A stretch of DNA of 22,977 nucleotides from Pseudomonadota bacterium (GCA_023432885.1 JAEZEU010000017.1:1-22977); one strand, 5' to 3'. Counted from the stretch's first letter, positions 1-7,381 are shown. The notes: generated by a model not told the origin, from the letters alone. Translations and numbers: made by a program.

Positions 1-11
1 TACATCGTCAT
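1..11 (-). CDS. Start of a leftward gene running off the window edge (partial)
   Basis: On the minus strand an ATG at 11-9 is preceded by GAGGAG at about 24-19, with seven to eight bases between them. That is a good Shine-Dalgarno arrangement. Only the first three codons (M-T-M) lie inside the window, so nothing can be said about the product. It would be divergent from the gene starting at 344. Confidence 0.35.
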
Positions 12-343
12 GGCAGTCTCCTCGATCACCGCTATAAGCCTAGCGCAAACGGCCTCGTCCCGGAACAGCCGTTCGCACGCGACAACCCCAGGCGGCGCGC
101 GTCTGCCGCGCACCCGCCGCTGCGACGACTGAATCCGGAACTTGCCCCGCCGCCTCGTTTCGCCACATGCCTGCCACATGCGTGAATCCGGAACTGTCGT
201 ATCCATGCCATCGCAAAGCACGGGTTAACCGCATTGTCTCTTAAAACACGCCACAATTTGCGTTGCATAAATGTCTGGTGTTTAGGCAGGTGACTCACAG
301 CGCGGGAAAATCGGCGGCGGCCTTCATCGTTCGGAGCGGCCCT
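12..343. other. Divergent intergenic region with short direct repeats
   Basis: No convincing gene is seen in these 332 bases. The region contains TGAATCCGGAACT twice, at 130-142 and 183-195, start points 53 bp apart (about five helical turns). Between them GCCACATGC occurs twice, at 162-170 and 173-181, start points 11 bp apart (one turn). Helical phasing would suit paired binding sites between two divergent genes, but it could also be a small local duplication. The longer open frames here are arginine-rich and look like shadow frames. Confidence 0.4.
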
Positions 344-943
344 ATGCGTGTCGCGATCATTGTCGTGGCCGTCGCGCTGGCGTCATCGCCGGCGCTGGCT
401 TCGCCCTCCTGCATGACGCAGAGCGAAGCGCGCGCGAAATTCCCGAAATCGCATCTGTGGTGGCACGGCTCCGAACGCTGCTGGGACGCAACGCCCCCCA
501 ACCGGCACCGTCTCGCCCAGCGCAACAAGAACAAGTCAAAGGAAGCAAAGCGGACCTCAACCTCGCGGCAAGCGCAAGCCGCGCGCGAGGAGGCGGAGGA
601 GACAAAGCCGTCGCGCGCTGCGAGCCAGCCGAAATGGCGCGAGGCGATGTCAAGGGCGCGGGCCGAGGACCTGGTCGGCGTCACCGCTTCGGCGCAAGCG
701 GAAGTGAATTTTGCCCCGTCCGTGGCGCCCGCCCCGCCCCGCATCAATTTCGGGGAGCGCTGGGTCGAGGTGGCGCAACGCCTGCCGCCCATCGAAGACA
801 GGGCCGATCCGACCGATCTTGCGGCCGACGCGCGCGCAGGCGAGCCTCTCGTCACGCCCGTTCGCGTCATGCTGACGCTGCTCCTGCTGCTATTGGCGTT
901 CGGCGCGTTCGAACTCATGGTCCGGCGGCCTGCGCGATCGTAG
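344..943 (+). CDS. Exported low-complexity protein with C-terminal membrane anchor, function unknown
   Basis: The 199-residue product begins with a signal peptide (hydrophobic stretch 4-18, ending A-L-A-S around 20). A short cysteine/tryptophan segment follows at about 23-48 (C23, W39-W40, C46-W47, containing SEARAKFPKSHLWWHG). I recall that segment from hypothetical proteins of Bradyrhizobium. The middle (about 52-120) is rich in R, K, A and E and probably disordered. A leucine-rich membrane segment at about 174-192 is followed by a short basic tail. The predicted form is therefore periplasmic with a C-terminal anchor. I chose the ATG at 344 because the upstream extension of the frame has no signal-like character. 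The function is not recognised. Confidence 0.75.
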   Translation: MRVAIIVVAVALASSPALASPSCMTQSEARAKFPKSHLWWHGSERCWDATPPNRHRLAQRNKNKSKEAKRTSTSRQAQAAREEAEETKPSRAASQPKWREAMSRARAEDLVGVTASAQAEVNFAPSVAPAPPRINFGERWVEVAQRLPPIEDRADPTDLAADARAGEPLVTPVRVMLTLLLLLLAFGAFELMVRRPARS

Positions 944-1009
944 ACGGGATTGGCGATCAGGACCCGAGGCGTTTCCAGAGCGAACAGCGGCGTGACCTGC
1001 CTTTGATCG

Positions 1010-1068
1010 GGAATTGGCGGGATTACGCTTTCGCCAACCGTCCCTGCGCAGCTCCGCTGCTCAGGGAC
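1010..1068. repeat. Two adjacent hairpins, probable intergenic repeat or bidirectional terminator
   Basis: TTGGCG (1014-1019) pairs with CGCCAA (1032-1037) around a loop containing GATTACGC. Immediately after it, GTCCCTG (1040-1046) plus GCAGC (1048-1052) pairs with GCTGC (1056-1060) plus CAGGGAC (1062-1068) around a TCC loop, with one mismatch. The element lies between two convergent genes. There is no T-run on either side, so it is not a classic intrinsic terminator. The GGATTACGC loop resembles intergenic palindromes I recall from Bradyrhizobium. Confidence 0.45.
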
Positions 1069-1108
1069 GACATGGCGAAGAGAGGCGCCGCGCCGCGCGA
1101 CCGCCCCC

Positions 1109-1285
1109 TTACGCCGTCTTGCGCTTCTCGATGATCTGCTTGAAGTCATCGGCGAGGTGGCGGAAGTAGCGCGCCAGCACCTCGTAGAAATCCTGACGGG
1201 TCTTGTCCGTCGCCTCGCGAGCCTGCTCCTCGCATTTGGCGGCACGCGCCATGTATTTTTCCAGCTTGGTCTCGAAATCTTCCAT
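1109..1285 (-). CDS. Small charged cytosolic protein, function unknown
   Basis: A 58-residue acidic/basic helical protein that begins MEDFETKLEKY and ends QIIEKRKTA. It has no signal peptide or membrane segment. The composition (E, K, A, R, with hydrophobic residues at heptad-like spacing) suggests one or two amphipathic helices. The pattern E-x-Y-x-x-x-A-x-x-C-E-E-x-A resembles small Rhizobiales proteins of the 'MxEAxYYRxKAxEAxxLA' kind, like the one at 4354-4527. The start is the ATG at 1285. Ten more codons upstream (to 1315) are possible but look arbitrary. It is convergent with the gene ending at 943. Confidence 0.65.
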   Translation of the reverse strand: MEDFETKLEKYMARAAKCEEQAREATDKTRQDFYEVLARYFRHLADDFKQIIEKRKTA

Positions 1286-1509
1286 GGCCCGCACTCCACG
1301 CAACCCCACACACAACCCTCATCCTCCGCGCCGAGGCGCCCAAAAGATGGCGGCGACGGGGAAATTTGGCAGCACGGAGATGGGCAAGAAGTGACTAGCG
1401 ACCAGGCCCTAGTTGTCTAGTCCCGGCTGGCCGCCTTGAGCCAGATCAATGCCCATTCTGCGCCAGATGCGGATTTTCCGTCAAAGCACCCGTGGAGACG
1501 GCGGCCGTC

Positions 1510-2616
1510 ATGCAAGCCCTGCTCAAGGAAATCCGGCACAACCCGCTGCTCTGGATGCTGGTCTTCGTGCCGATCGTGCTGGTAGCCGCTGCCGCCGTGC
1601 CGCATTCCCATACGCTGCTGTTCGTGTTGTCCGTGCTGGCCATCGTGCCGCTGGCGGCCCTGCTCAGCCACGCCACCGAAGCGGTCGCCGCCAAGACCGG
1701 CGATGCCGTGGGCGGGCTGCTCAACGCCACCCTCGGCAACCTGACGGAGCTCATCATCGCCATTGCCGCTCTGCGCGCGGGCCAGTACACGCTGGTGAAG
1801 GCCTCGATTGCAGGCGCGATCGTCACCAATGCGATGTTCATGCTCGGCGCCTGCCTGCTGCTCGGCGGGCTACGCTATCATGTGCAGGAATATAATCGCG
1901 CCGGCGCGCGGCTCTCGTCCGGCCTCCTGCTGATGGCGACGGTCGCCCTGCTCGCCCCGTCGGCTGTGGCTGACCTCGATCATCTGCCGCAGAACGGGGC
2001 CGTCATTCACAAGCTCAGCGTCGGCATCTCCGTCCTGCTGATCGGCGTATATGCGCTCGGCCTGCTGTTCTCGCTCAAGACGCACAAGGAACTGTTCGCC
2101 GGCGCAGAGCATGACGAGGGAAAAGAAGCACACTGGCCGATCGGGTTTGCCGTCGGCACGCTGCTGGTCATCACCGTGCTGGTTGCGCTGGTGAGCGAGA
2201 TCTTCGTGGAGTCCGTGCAGAAAGCCGGGGAAACTTTCAGAATGAGCCCGGCGTTTGTCGGATTCATCATCGTCTCGCTGGTAGGGGCGGCGGCGGAGTT
2301 CGCGGTGGCCTTCAGCGCGGCGCGCAAGAACCGCCTCGACATGAGCGTCAGTATCGCGCTCGGAAGCGCATCGCAGATCGCGCTGTTCGTCGCGCCCGCA
2401 CTGGTGCTGCTCAGCTATGTCGTAGGACCGATGCCGATGAACCTGCAATTCTGGCCGGGCGCCGTGACCATGATCATGATCTCGACCGTGACCGCGAGCT
2501 TCATCACCGGCAGCGGGCGCTCGGCATGGTTCGTCGGCGCCCTGCTCATCTTCATCTACGCAATATTTGCGCTGACGCTCTATGTGGTGCCGCCGCCCGG
2601 CCAGGGAGCGGGGTGA
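1510..2616 (+). CDS. Ca2+/H+ antiporter, CAX/ChaA family
   Basis: An integral inner-membrane cation exchanger of the CaCA superfamily that should export Ca2+ (perhaps other divalent cations or Na+) in exchange for protons. The product has 368 residues and roughly ten to eleven hydrophobic segments. Both family repeats are visible. The first is G-N-L-T-E-L at about 76-81, and the second is A-A-A-E-F at about 260-264, followed by K-N-R-L-D and G-S-A-S-Q-I-A-L-F-V-A-P at about 285-296. The conserved acidic residues of both repeats (E80 and E263) are intact. A histidine/acid-rich loop (AEHDEGKEAH) near 198-207 separates the halves. I chose the ATG at 1510, which has GGAG about 12 bases upstream. 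A GTG at 1492 in the same frame has no ribosome-binding site. It appears to be a single-gene unit. Confidence 0.9.
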   Translation: MQALLKEIRHNPLLWMLVFVPIVLVAAAAVPHSHTLLFVLSVLAIVPLAALLSHATEAVAAKTGDAVGGLLNATLGNLTELIIAIAALRAGQYTLVKASIAGAIVTNAMFMLGACLLLGGLRYHVQEYNRAGARLSSGLLLMATVALLAPSAVADLDHLPQNGAVIHKLSVGISVLLIGVYALGLLFSLKTHKELFAGAEHDEGKEAHWPIGFAVGTLLVITVLVALVSEIFVESVQKAGETFRMSPAFVGFIIVSLVGAAAEFAVAFSAARKNRLDMSVSIALGSASQIALFVAPALVLLSYVVGPMPMNLQFWPGAVTMIMISTVTASFITGSGRSAWFVGALLIFIYAIFALTLYVVPPPGQGAG

Positions 2617-2645
2617 CGGCAAAGACGGCGCGACGCGCCTGGCGG

Positions 2646-2831
2646 TCAGCCCTGTGTGGGCCCGCGCATCATCTTCATGGCGGCTTCGATGTGACGCCAC
2701 TCGCGGGCTTCATCGTCTTCACCCTTGCTCTCGCAGGCTACCGCCTGTTCCGCGGCTTTGGCGATCGCGGCCTGGCCGTGCTGCTCGTACATCTGGCGGG
2801 CGACGGTGTGGATCTGGGTTTGCGACATCAT
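2646..2831 (-). CDS. Small helical protein, function unknown
   Basis: A 61-residue cytosolic protein starting MMSQTQIHTVARQMYEQHG, rich in A, E, Q and M with alternating charge, probably two helices. Two ATGs are adjacent (2831 and 2828). AGGGAG lies about seven bases before the first, which makes 2831 the better-placed start. A possible general-stress (EcfG-like) promoter lies just upstream at 2860-2885. The start W-R-H-I-E-A-A of its C-terminal half is similar in feel to other small Rhizobiales hypotheticals. It is convergent with the Ca2+ antiporter (29-bp gap). The function is unknown. Confidence 0.65.
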   Translation of the reverse strand: MMSQTQIHTVARQMYEQHGQAAIAKAAEQAVACESKGEDDEAREWRHIEAAMKMMRGPTQG

Positions 2832-2859
2832 GACGTGGCTCCCTTATTGGCTTTCAGAG

Positions 2860-2885
2860 AACCGCCGGGCCGCCATTTGCGTTCC
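2860..2885 (-). promoter_or_regulatory. Possible EcfG-type (general stress) promoter
   Basis: Read on the minus strand: GGAAC (2885-2881), 17 bases, then GGTT (2863-2860). The alphaproteobacterial general-stress sigma factor EcfG recognises GGAAC-N16/17-CGTT, so this site has one mismatch in the -10 element. It sits 29 bp before the start of the small gene at 2831. The match is suggestive only. Confidence 0.3.
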
Positions 2886-3015
2886 GCGTGGTGCGCGGCG
2901 CGGTTCCCGGGCGTCAGATGCAAGTTCCGGGACACGCAGACCATGACCGTCCCTCGCAGGCCTGCGCCCGCTGCAACGGCAGCCCGATCGAACCGGTGGG
3001 GCAGCGAGCCTGCGT

Positions 3016-3921
3016 TCAGGCGACGTCGGCCTTGTTTTCCGGCGCATCGGCCGCCAGTGCATCGAGATCGACCAGCCGCGGATCATCGTCGCTGACCTCG
3101 GCTTGCGCTGCGCCATTGCCGTGGACGTGCATCAGCGTCTGCACGCGCCGCGCATTCATGTGATCGACATGCTGATGACGCAGCGCGATCGGCAGCAGAT
3201 ATTTCGGCAGCCCGACCGCCGCGAAGGCCGGCACCCGCTTCAGCTCGGCGCCTTCGCGCCATTGCAGCGGGCTCAGCGTGTAGATCAGTTGCCGCTGGAT
3301 ATCAGACAGCGTCGGCTTCTCGGGTTCTGCCGCGGCGCTTTGCCCGGCATTGGCATTGCCGCTTCGCGTGCTCGCCGCCGCCGAGCGCAACTCCCAGCAA
3401 ATCAGCTCCACCGCCGACAGCACCTCGCTGCGCACGGCATCGATGCTCGCGGAGAACTGTGCCGCCTGCGGAATGGACAGAGTGCTGTTGCCGGCGGCCG
3501 CGAGCAGTCCGGCCGCGCCCGCGTCAAATCCCGGTGCCGCCTTTTCGATCGCGGCGGCCATCGCCTCGATCGCGTCGGCCATGCGATCGCGATCGCGCTG
3601 GGCTCGCGCTTCCGCCAGCGCCCGCTCGGTCGAGACCAGTTGCTCGTCGAGTTCGGCAAGCTCAGCGCGCAGCGTCTTGGCGCGCTCCTCGACGGCGCGC
3701 AGATCAGCTTCGGCACGCGCCAGCTTTGCATCGGCGGCCCCCGCGACGGCCAGCTTTTCAGCGACCTTGCGCTTGTCGGTCACGATGGCGTCAGCAGCAC
3801 TCAATTTGGCGGCGAGCTTCAGCCGCGCGGTCTGCCTTTCCCGCAAGGCATTCTCGAACCGCTCGACCGGGCCCGGTTCACGCCTGAAGAACGACATCTC
3901 CTCGCGCCTGAAGAATGACAT
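3016..3921 (-). CDS. Coiled-coil protein with duplicated start peptide, function unknown
   Basis: A 301-residue soluble protein. Residues about 18-125 are a long charged coiled coil rich in A, E, R, L and K (ERAKTLRAELAELDEQL). The middle (126-215) is alanine/serine-rich. A more ordered C-terminal part contains LSDIQRQLIYTLSPLQWREG and LPKYLLPIALRHQHVDH, and the tail is acidic. There is no signal peptide or membrane segment. The first eight codons are duplicated in tandem (MSFFRRE-E-MSFFRRE-P), so there are two possible starts, at 3921 and 3897. A G-rich stretch precedes the first and GAGGAG abuts the second. I do not recognise the family. Scaffold- or phage-like roles cannot be excluded, but there are no phage genes around it. 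Confidence 0.7.
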   Translation of the reverse strand: MSFFRREEMSFFRREPGPVERFENALRERQTARLKLAAKLSAADAIVTDKRKVAEKLAVAGAADAKLARAEADLRAVEERAKTLRAELAELDEQLVSTERALAEARAQRDRDRMADAIEAMAAAIEKAAPGFDAGAAGLLAAAGNSTLSIPQAAQFSASIDAVRSEVLSAVELICWELRSAAASTRSGNANAGQSAAAEPEKPTLSDIQRQLIYTLSPLQWREGAELKRVPAFAAVGLPKYLLPIALRHQHVDHMNARRVQTLMHVHGNGAAQAEVSDDDPRLVDLDALAADAPENKADVA

Positions 3922-4226
3922 TTCACACCCCCGCCATTTCGGGAAAATTCCGTGCCGAATCAGTCGGCTGCTGCATTCGGCGGAAGTCTACTGGAAACTT
4001 GGCTCAGATTGCGGCCCACCGGCCCAAACGGCCTGTGGAAGCAGCCATTTTGACCCAGGCGCTTGGCTGCGCGCCGCATCGGGGGTTCGTGAACGGTATT
4101 TCGTCGCAGTCCCCGTCACGAAACAGCACGGCGAGGCGACGAAACCATTTTGCCCCAGCCAGAAAGACGTCCTGCAACATCCGCCTCGTACCCTTGCCGC
4201 CAGTGATCAAACGATGAGGTTCGATC
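3922..4226. other. Intergenic stretch without a supported gene
   Basis: These 305 bases separate the leftward coiled-coil gene from a rightward run of tiny genes, so promoters for both directions are expected here. Open frames exist on both strands (for example 3915-4217 on plus), but their translations are low-quality (many R, S, P, no recognisable motif, no good ribosome-binding site). No convincing promoter or palindrome was seen. Confidence 0.5.
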
Positions 4227-4310
4227 ATGCAGGCGCTTCTCAATACGCTGTACCGCTTTTACGTGGTGATGCGGCTCCAGGAGATACGTCGCCGCCGGAT
4301 TGCCGCCTGA
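4227..4310 (+). CDS. Possible very small basic protein (27 aa)
   Basis: ATG at 4227 opens a 27-codon frame, MQALLNTLYRFYVVMRLQEI followed by four arginines and IAA, ending in TGA at 4308-4310. GAGG at 4215-4218 sits eight bases before the ATG, which is good spacing. The peptide is an amphipathic/hydrophobic segment followed by an arginine cluster, as in a small membrane-associated peptide. It lies 43 bp before the next small gene in the same direction, so the two could be co-transcribed. Its short length means the frame could be accidental. The ribosome-binding site and the tidy composition are the only support. Confidence 0.4.
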   Translation: MQALLNTLYRFYVVMRLQEIRRRRIAA

Positions 4311-4353
4311 AGCCGAAAGGACTTTCAGCGCAGTCGCTGAGAGGAGAATGTGA

Positions 4354-4527
4354 ATGCTCGAAGTCGATCACTACCGCTTTCAAGCCGACCGCGCCCGCCG
4401 CATGGCGGATCGTGTCAGCGATGCTCTGGTGCGCGAGAAGCTTCTGGAAATGGCGAGTGAGTTCGGCCGCTACGCCGCCCTGATCGAGGCCAAGGCGCGC
4501 GAGGGGCTGCAAACCGCAACCAGCTGA
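4354..4527 (+). CDS. Small helical protein (57 aa), function unknown
   Basis: ATG at 4354 starts a 57-residue protein, MLEVDHYRFQADRARRMADR at the N-terminus and ending GLQTATS. GAGGAG at 4341-4346 is seven bases upstream. An ATG at 4348 is immediately followed by TGA, so it is not the start. The Y-R-x-x-A-x-x-A-x-x-x-A-D-R pattern followed by LxEMASEFGRYAALIEAKA resembles a family of small two-helix Rhizobiales proteins of unknown role, and is similar in style to the protein at 1109-1285. It is cytosolic, with no cysteines. Confidence 0.65.
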   Translation: MLEVDHYRFQADRARRMADRVSDALVREKLLEMASEFGRYAALIEAKAREGLQTATS

Positions 4528-4686
4528 GCGCTGCATGGCTCGCGCCGGCGAGATCGAAAGTTCCCCTCGGTATTCCCTGCCAAGTTCCCTCGGCCCCAGA
4601 CTCTCCATGCCCTGGCCTTGCTTCCGTCAAACCCGGCTGGACACGTGCCAACCGGCAGAGTGGACAACAAGCAAGGGGATTTGCGG

Positions 4687-5553
4687 ATGCCTTCCACGCT
4701 GAAAAGAATTGATGACCCGCACGATGCGCCGATCGCACCCGACATCGTTCCGGGAGACTGGGCCGGTTGCGTGCCGGCAAAACCCGCAAGCGATGCGGCC
4801 AGCCGCGAAAGGCTTTTCGAGGAAATCCGCCACGCCGCGGAGACCGCCGCGCCCAAGGTCGACAACACGTTCCGCGCCAGTGACGTCAACGACATCCCCG
4901 CGCTGAAAGACAAGGCGAGATCGCGCGTCTGGATCAAGCGCGGCCTCACCGTGTTTGTGCTCGCGCTGTTTAGCGCGTTGGCCGGCGCCGTCTGGAAACA
5001 TCACGGCGCGGCGGCGACGCAGACGCTGGCGGATTTGGTACCTTTGCCGGGCGTAAGCGCATCGCCCGAGGCGGAGACGCCCGCCGAGCCGGCCGCACAA
5101 GCTGCACCGGAACAGCAGGCGATGACCCCGCAGCCGGCAGAGCCGCCGGCCGCCATCACGGCGCTGCCGCCCGAAGCCGAACAACAGATCCAGTCGATGG
5201 CGCGCGATATCACCACCATGGGCGAGCAGATCGAGCAGCTCAAGGCAACCATCGAGACGCTCAAGGCCAACCAGCAGGCTGCCGCCGCGCCGCCGCCGGT
5301 CGTGCGCGCCCCCGCTGCGCCGCCGAAGCCGAAAGTCAGCGCGCTCCCGCAGCGCCCGGTGCCGGCGCCTCACCCGCCGCGCCCGACCTATCCGCCCGCG
5401 ATGCAGGCTGCGGCCACGCCCCCGCCACCGGCGCCTGCATCAGCCTACCCGCCGCCGCAGCCTTATCCTGCGCCGCCCCAGGCAACGACCCAGCCGAACG
5501 GCGAGCCGATCGTGCGACCGCCCATGCCGATGCCGCTGTCCGACCGGTACTAG
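4687..5553 (+). CDS. Membrane-anchored proline-rich coiled-coil protein, function unknown
   Basis: The 288-residue product has a soluble N-terminal region (1-82, with RLFEEIRHAAETA), one membrane helix at about 87-105 preceded by basic residues (type II anchor, C-terminus in the periplasm), and an alanine/proline/glutamate linker. A short coiled coil follows at about 163-197 (QIEQLKATIETLKANQQ), and then a long proline-rich tail (200-288). The layout resembles envelope-spanning or adaptor proteins, but I do not recognise a named family. The start is the ATG at 4687 with a GGGG tract upstream. The frame is open further to 4618 without a ribosome-binding site. Its stop shares CTAG (5550-5553) with the stop of the convergent SDR gene. 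Confidence 0.75.
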   Translation: MPSTLKRIDDPHDAPIAPDIVPGDWAGCVPAKPASDAASRERLFEEIRHAAETAAPKVDNTFRASDVNDIPALKDKARSRVWIKRGLTVFVLALFSALAGAVWKHHGAAATQTLADLVPLPGVSASPEAETPAEPAAQAAPEQQAMTPQPAEPPAAITALPPEAEQQIQSMARDITTMGEQIEQLKATIETLKANQQAAAAPPPVVRAPAAPPKPKVSALPQRPVPAPHPPRPTYPPAMQAAATPPPPAPASAYPPPQPYPAPPQATTQPNGEPIVRPPMPMPLSDRY

Positions 5554-6335
5554 AAATCTAGCGATGTCGGCTCGAACCAGTTGGTCAGCGAGAGCCCGCC
5601 GTCGACGGTGAACGCCGCGCCGGTCACGTAAGCGGAGATCTTGTTTGAGAGCACCGCGAGCGCCATCGGCGCCAGATCCGCGGCCGCCCCGATGCGGCCG
5701 AGCGGAATATGCTTTGCGAGCGACGGATCGGCGACAAAGCCGCCGGCCGCGATGGCGCCGGGTACCAGCGCGTTGACGCGGATGTGGTAGCGGCCGAGCG
5801 TCCTTGCGAGTTCCTTGACCAGCATCGCCATGCCCGCCTTCGTGGTCGAGTAGTGCGGCAGGTTGCGCGGCGTGCCCGCATGCAGCGACGTCAAGAACAG
5901 GAACGAGCCGGGCGCCTTCGCCGCGATCAACCGCCGCGAAAGCTCGCGCGCCAGACGAAAGCCGGCCTCGAGATTGACCGCATGCATCTTCCGCCACGTC
6001 TCATCGCTGACGGCGAAGGCATGGTCCGCCTCGCGCCGCGGCGGCGAGGCCGAATGGACGAAATGCGTAACCTGCCCGACCGCGCCGCTTGCATGCGCGA
6101 GCAGCGCGTCGCAGGCGGCGCGCTCGGCCAGATCGCCGGTCCACCCCGTCGCCAACTCGGGCCGCGGCGATGATTTGACGGCCTCGGCGACGCGCTCCGC
6201 GCTGATGTCGGCAAACACCGTGCGCACGCCCTCGCCCACCAGCGCCTGCGCGACCGCCCGGCCAATGCCGTTGCCCGCACCGGTAACCAGCGCCGCCTCG
6301 CGCGCCGGGTCGAAGGGATTTTGCAGCAGGCTCAT
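5550..6335 (-). CDS. SDR-family NAD(P)-dependent oxidoreductase
   Basis: A classical short-chain dehydrogenase/reductase of 261 residues, the usual length. Visible motifs are the cofactor glycine motif TGAGNGIG at 18-25, N121, and the catalytic set S150 (FLTS), Y162 and K166 (YSTTK), with P-G at 192-193. D43 after the second strand (FADIS) favours NAD+ over NADP+. The NNAG position is replaced by H-S-A-S-P (94-98), a common variation. The substrate cannot be told. It is divergent from the small exported protein at 6426. Its 3' end overlaps the convergent gene by four bases (shared CTAG). Confidence 0.92.
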   Translation of the reverse strand: MSLLQNPFDPAREAALVTGAGNGIGRAVAQALVGEGVRTVFADISAERVAEAVKSSPRPELATGWTGDLAERAACDALLAHASGAVGQVTHFVHSASPPRREADHAFAVSDETWRKMHAVNLEAGFRLARELSRRLIAAKAPGSFLFLTSLHAGTPRNLPHYSTTKAGMAMLVKELARTLGRYHIRVNALVPGAIAAGGFVADPSLAKHIPLGRIGAAADLAPMALAVLSNKISAYVTGAAFTVDGGLSLTNWFEPTSLDF

Positions 6336-6425
6336 GGAAACTCCTCAGCCGAAGGGCGACCGCCTCGGCCAAAAATCACCACAATCCTTTTCCCGAATAA
6401 AGCGGATTCGAAAGGAGGATTGAAA

Positions 6426-6671
6426 ATGCGAATGGCAAAACCGACCTTCATTGCTCTTATGGCGCTTGCCTTGTTCGCAACGCCAGTCTTCGCCAAGAAC
6501 ACGAAAGCGAAGGTCGCCGATACTGGAGAGGATGCATCGCCAACTTGCTCCTCCTATCAGCTCGGCCCCGACGGCAACTGGGAGCCGCTCCCCTGCCAGG
6601 AGCTGGGCCCCCGTTCATCGTCGCAACAACACCGCACGCCAAGCAAGTCTCAGGATGACGAAGCGCGCTGA
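6426..6671 (+). CDS. Small exported protein, function unknown
   Basis: An 81-residue protein with a clear signal peptide (MRMAKPTFIALMALALFATP, cleavage likely after V-F-A near 23). The short mature part has two cysteines in CSSYQLGPDGNWEPLPCQE, suggesting one disulfide, followed by a polar S/Q/K/D tail. The start is well set: AAAGGAGG at 6411-6418 lies seven bases before the ATG at 6426. The upstream frame extension is not needed. 'xYxLGPDGNWxPxPC' is a pattern I associate with small periplasmic proteins of Bradyrhizobium, without known function. Confidence 0.75.
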   Translation: MRMAKPTFIALMALALFATPVFAKNTKAKVADTGEDASPTCSSYQLGPDGNWEPLPCQELGPRSSSQQHRTPSKSQDDEAR

Positions 6672-6735
6672 AGCATAATCCCCGGGCGCGAGGCGGCGGC
6701 TCACGCGATAAGGCCCGAGCGAAGCTTAGCCGATC

Positions 6736-7326
6736 TCAATAAGGCGGTTTCTTACGCGCGCGCTGGGCCTTCGCCGCTTCCACCCACCAGGTGAAATCGT
6801 CGGCAAAGCGCGGGAAGGCGCGCGACAGCGCGTTGCCGCCCTCACCGATCGGCTTGCCGTCCTCCGACAGCGTCTGCGCGATCGGCCCTATCGAGATGGT
6901 GGAGGACACCACCACCATGCCCATCTCCGAGAGCGTGCCGTGCCAGATCAAGGCGGCGCGCGCGCCGGAAATGCGGCCGGCCGAATAGCTCGCGATCGCC
7001 GCCGGCCGCCAGAACCATTCCTCCAGAAAATGATCGGTAAGATTCTTCAGCCCCGGCTGCATGCCCCAATTGTATTCGCCGGTAATGAAAACGAATCCGT
7101 CCGCATCACGGATCTTTCCGGCAAGCGCTTCCTGCGCCGCCGGCGCCTCGCCTTTCCGGTACTCCTTGTACATGCGGTCGAGCATCGGAAGGTTCACTTC
7201 CTTGGCGTCGATCAGTTCGACATCGTCGCCGCGCCCGCGCAATCCCTCCACCACGAATTGCGCGAGGCGAATGCCCATTCGATCGGAGCGATAGGAGCCG
7301 TAGAGGATCAGGATGCGATTGCCCAT
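6736..7326 (-). CDS. NADPH-dependent FMN reductase (flavodoxin fold)
   Basis: The 196-residue product is a typical NADPH:FMN/quinone reductase-like flavoprotein. The N-terminal strand ILILYGSYRS is followed by the phosphate-binding loop G10-S-Y-R-S-D-R (residues 10-16). The flavin-contacting motif E84-Y-N-W-G-M-Q-P-G-L-K-N (84-95) is the family signature (EYNxSxPGxLKN). It probably reduces flavin, quinone or an azo/metal substrate in the cytoplasm, and which one cannot be told. ATG at 7326 gives the usual start only a few residues before the first strand. The ribosome-binding site is weak. The leader carries tandem AATGTGGT repeats (about 7329-7346) and a dyad at 7353-7381. Confidence 0.9.
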   Translation of the reverse strand: MGNRILILYGSYRSDRMGIRLAQFVVEGLRGRGDDVELIDAKEVNLPMLDRMYKEYRKGEAPAAQEALAGKIRDADGFVFITGEYNWGMQPGLKNLTDHFLEEWFWRPAAIASYSAGRISGARAALIWHGTLSEMGMVVVSSTISIGPIAQTLSEDGKPIGEGGNALSRAFPRFADDFTWWVEAAKAQRARKKPPY

Positions 7327-7352
7327 GAAACCACATTACCACATTGCCAAAA

Positions 7353-7381
7353 TCCCGGCATCACAGTCCCTGTGACCGGGA
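7353..7381. promoter_or_regulatory. Imperfect dyad between divergent genes
   Basis: TCCCGG (7353-7358) pairs with CCGGGA (7376-7381), and inside it CACAG (7362-7366) pairs with CTGTG (7370-7374) around a TCC loop. It lies between the leftward FMN reductase and the rightward exported protein. It could be an operator or simply a hairpin. No T-run follows it. Confidence 0.35.

Noticed and set aside
295..1311. 338-codon leftward frame
   Set aside because: Opposite the exported protein at 344-943, with arginine/serine-rich shadow composition and no ribosome-binding site.
1393..1422. Three CTAG motifs with GACTAG...CTAGTC inverted repeat before the Ca2+ antiporter
   Set aside because: CTAG is rare in such genomes and the dyad is real, but the arms are only 5-6 bp with a loop of 10 or 18. 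Too weak to call an operator.
3016..3921. Coiled-coil protein as a phage scaffold or secretion component
   Set aside because: No phage or secretion genes nearby and no diagnostic motif. Left as unknown.
3350..4483. 377-codon rightward frame
   Set aside because: Serine/alanine-rich shadow of the coiled-coil gene that continues through the intergenic gap and into the tiny genes in a different frame.
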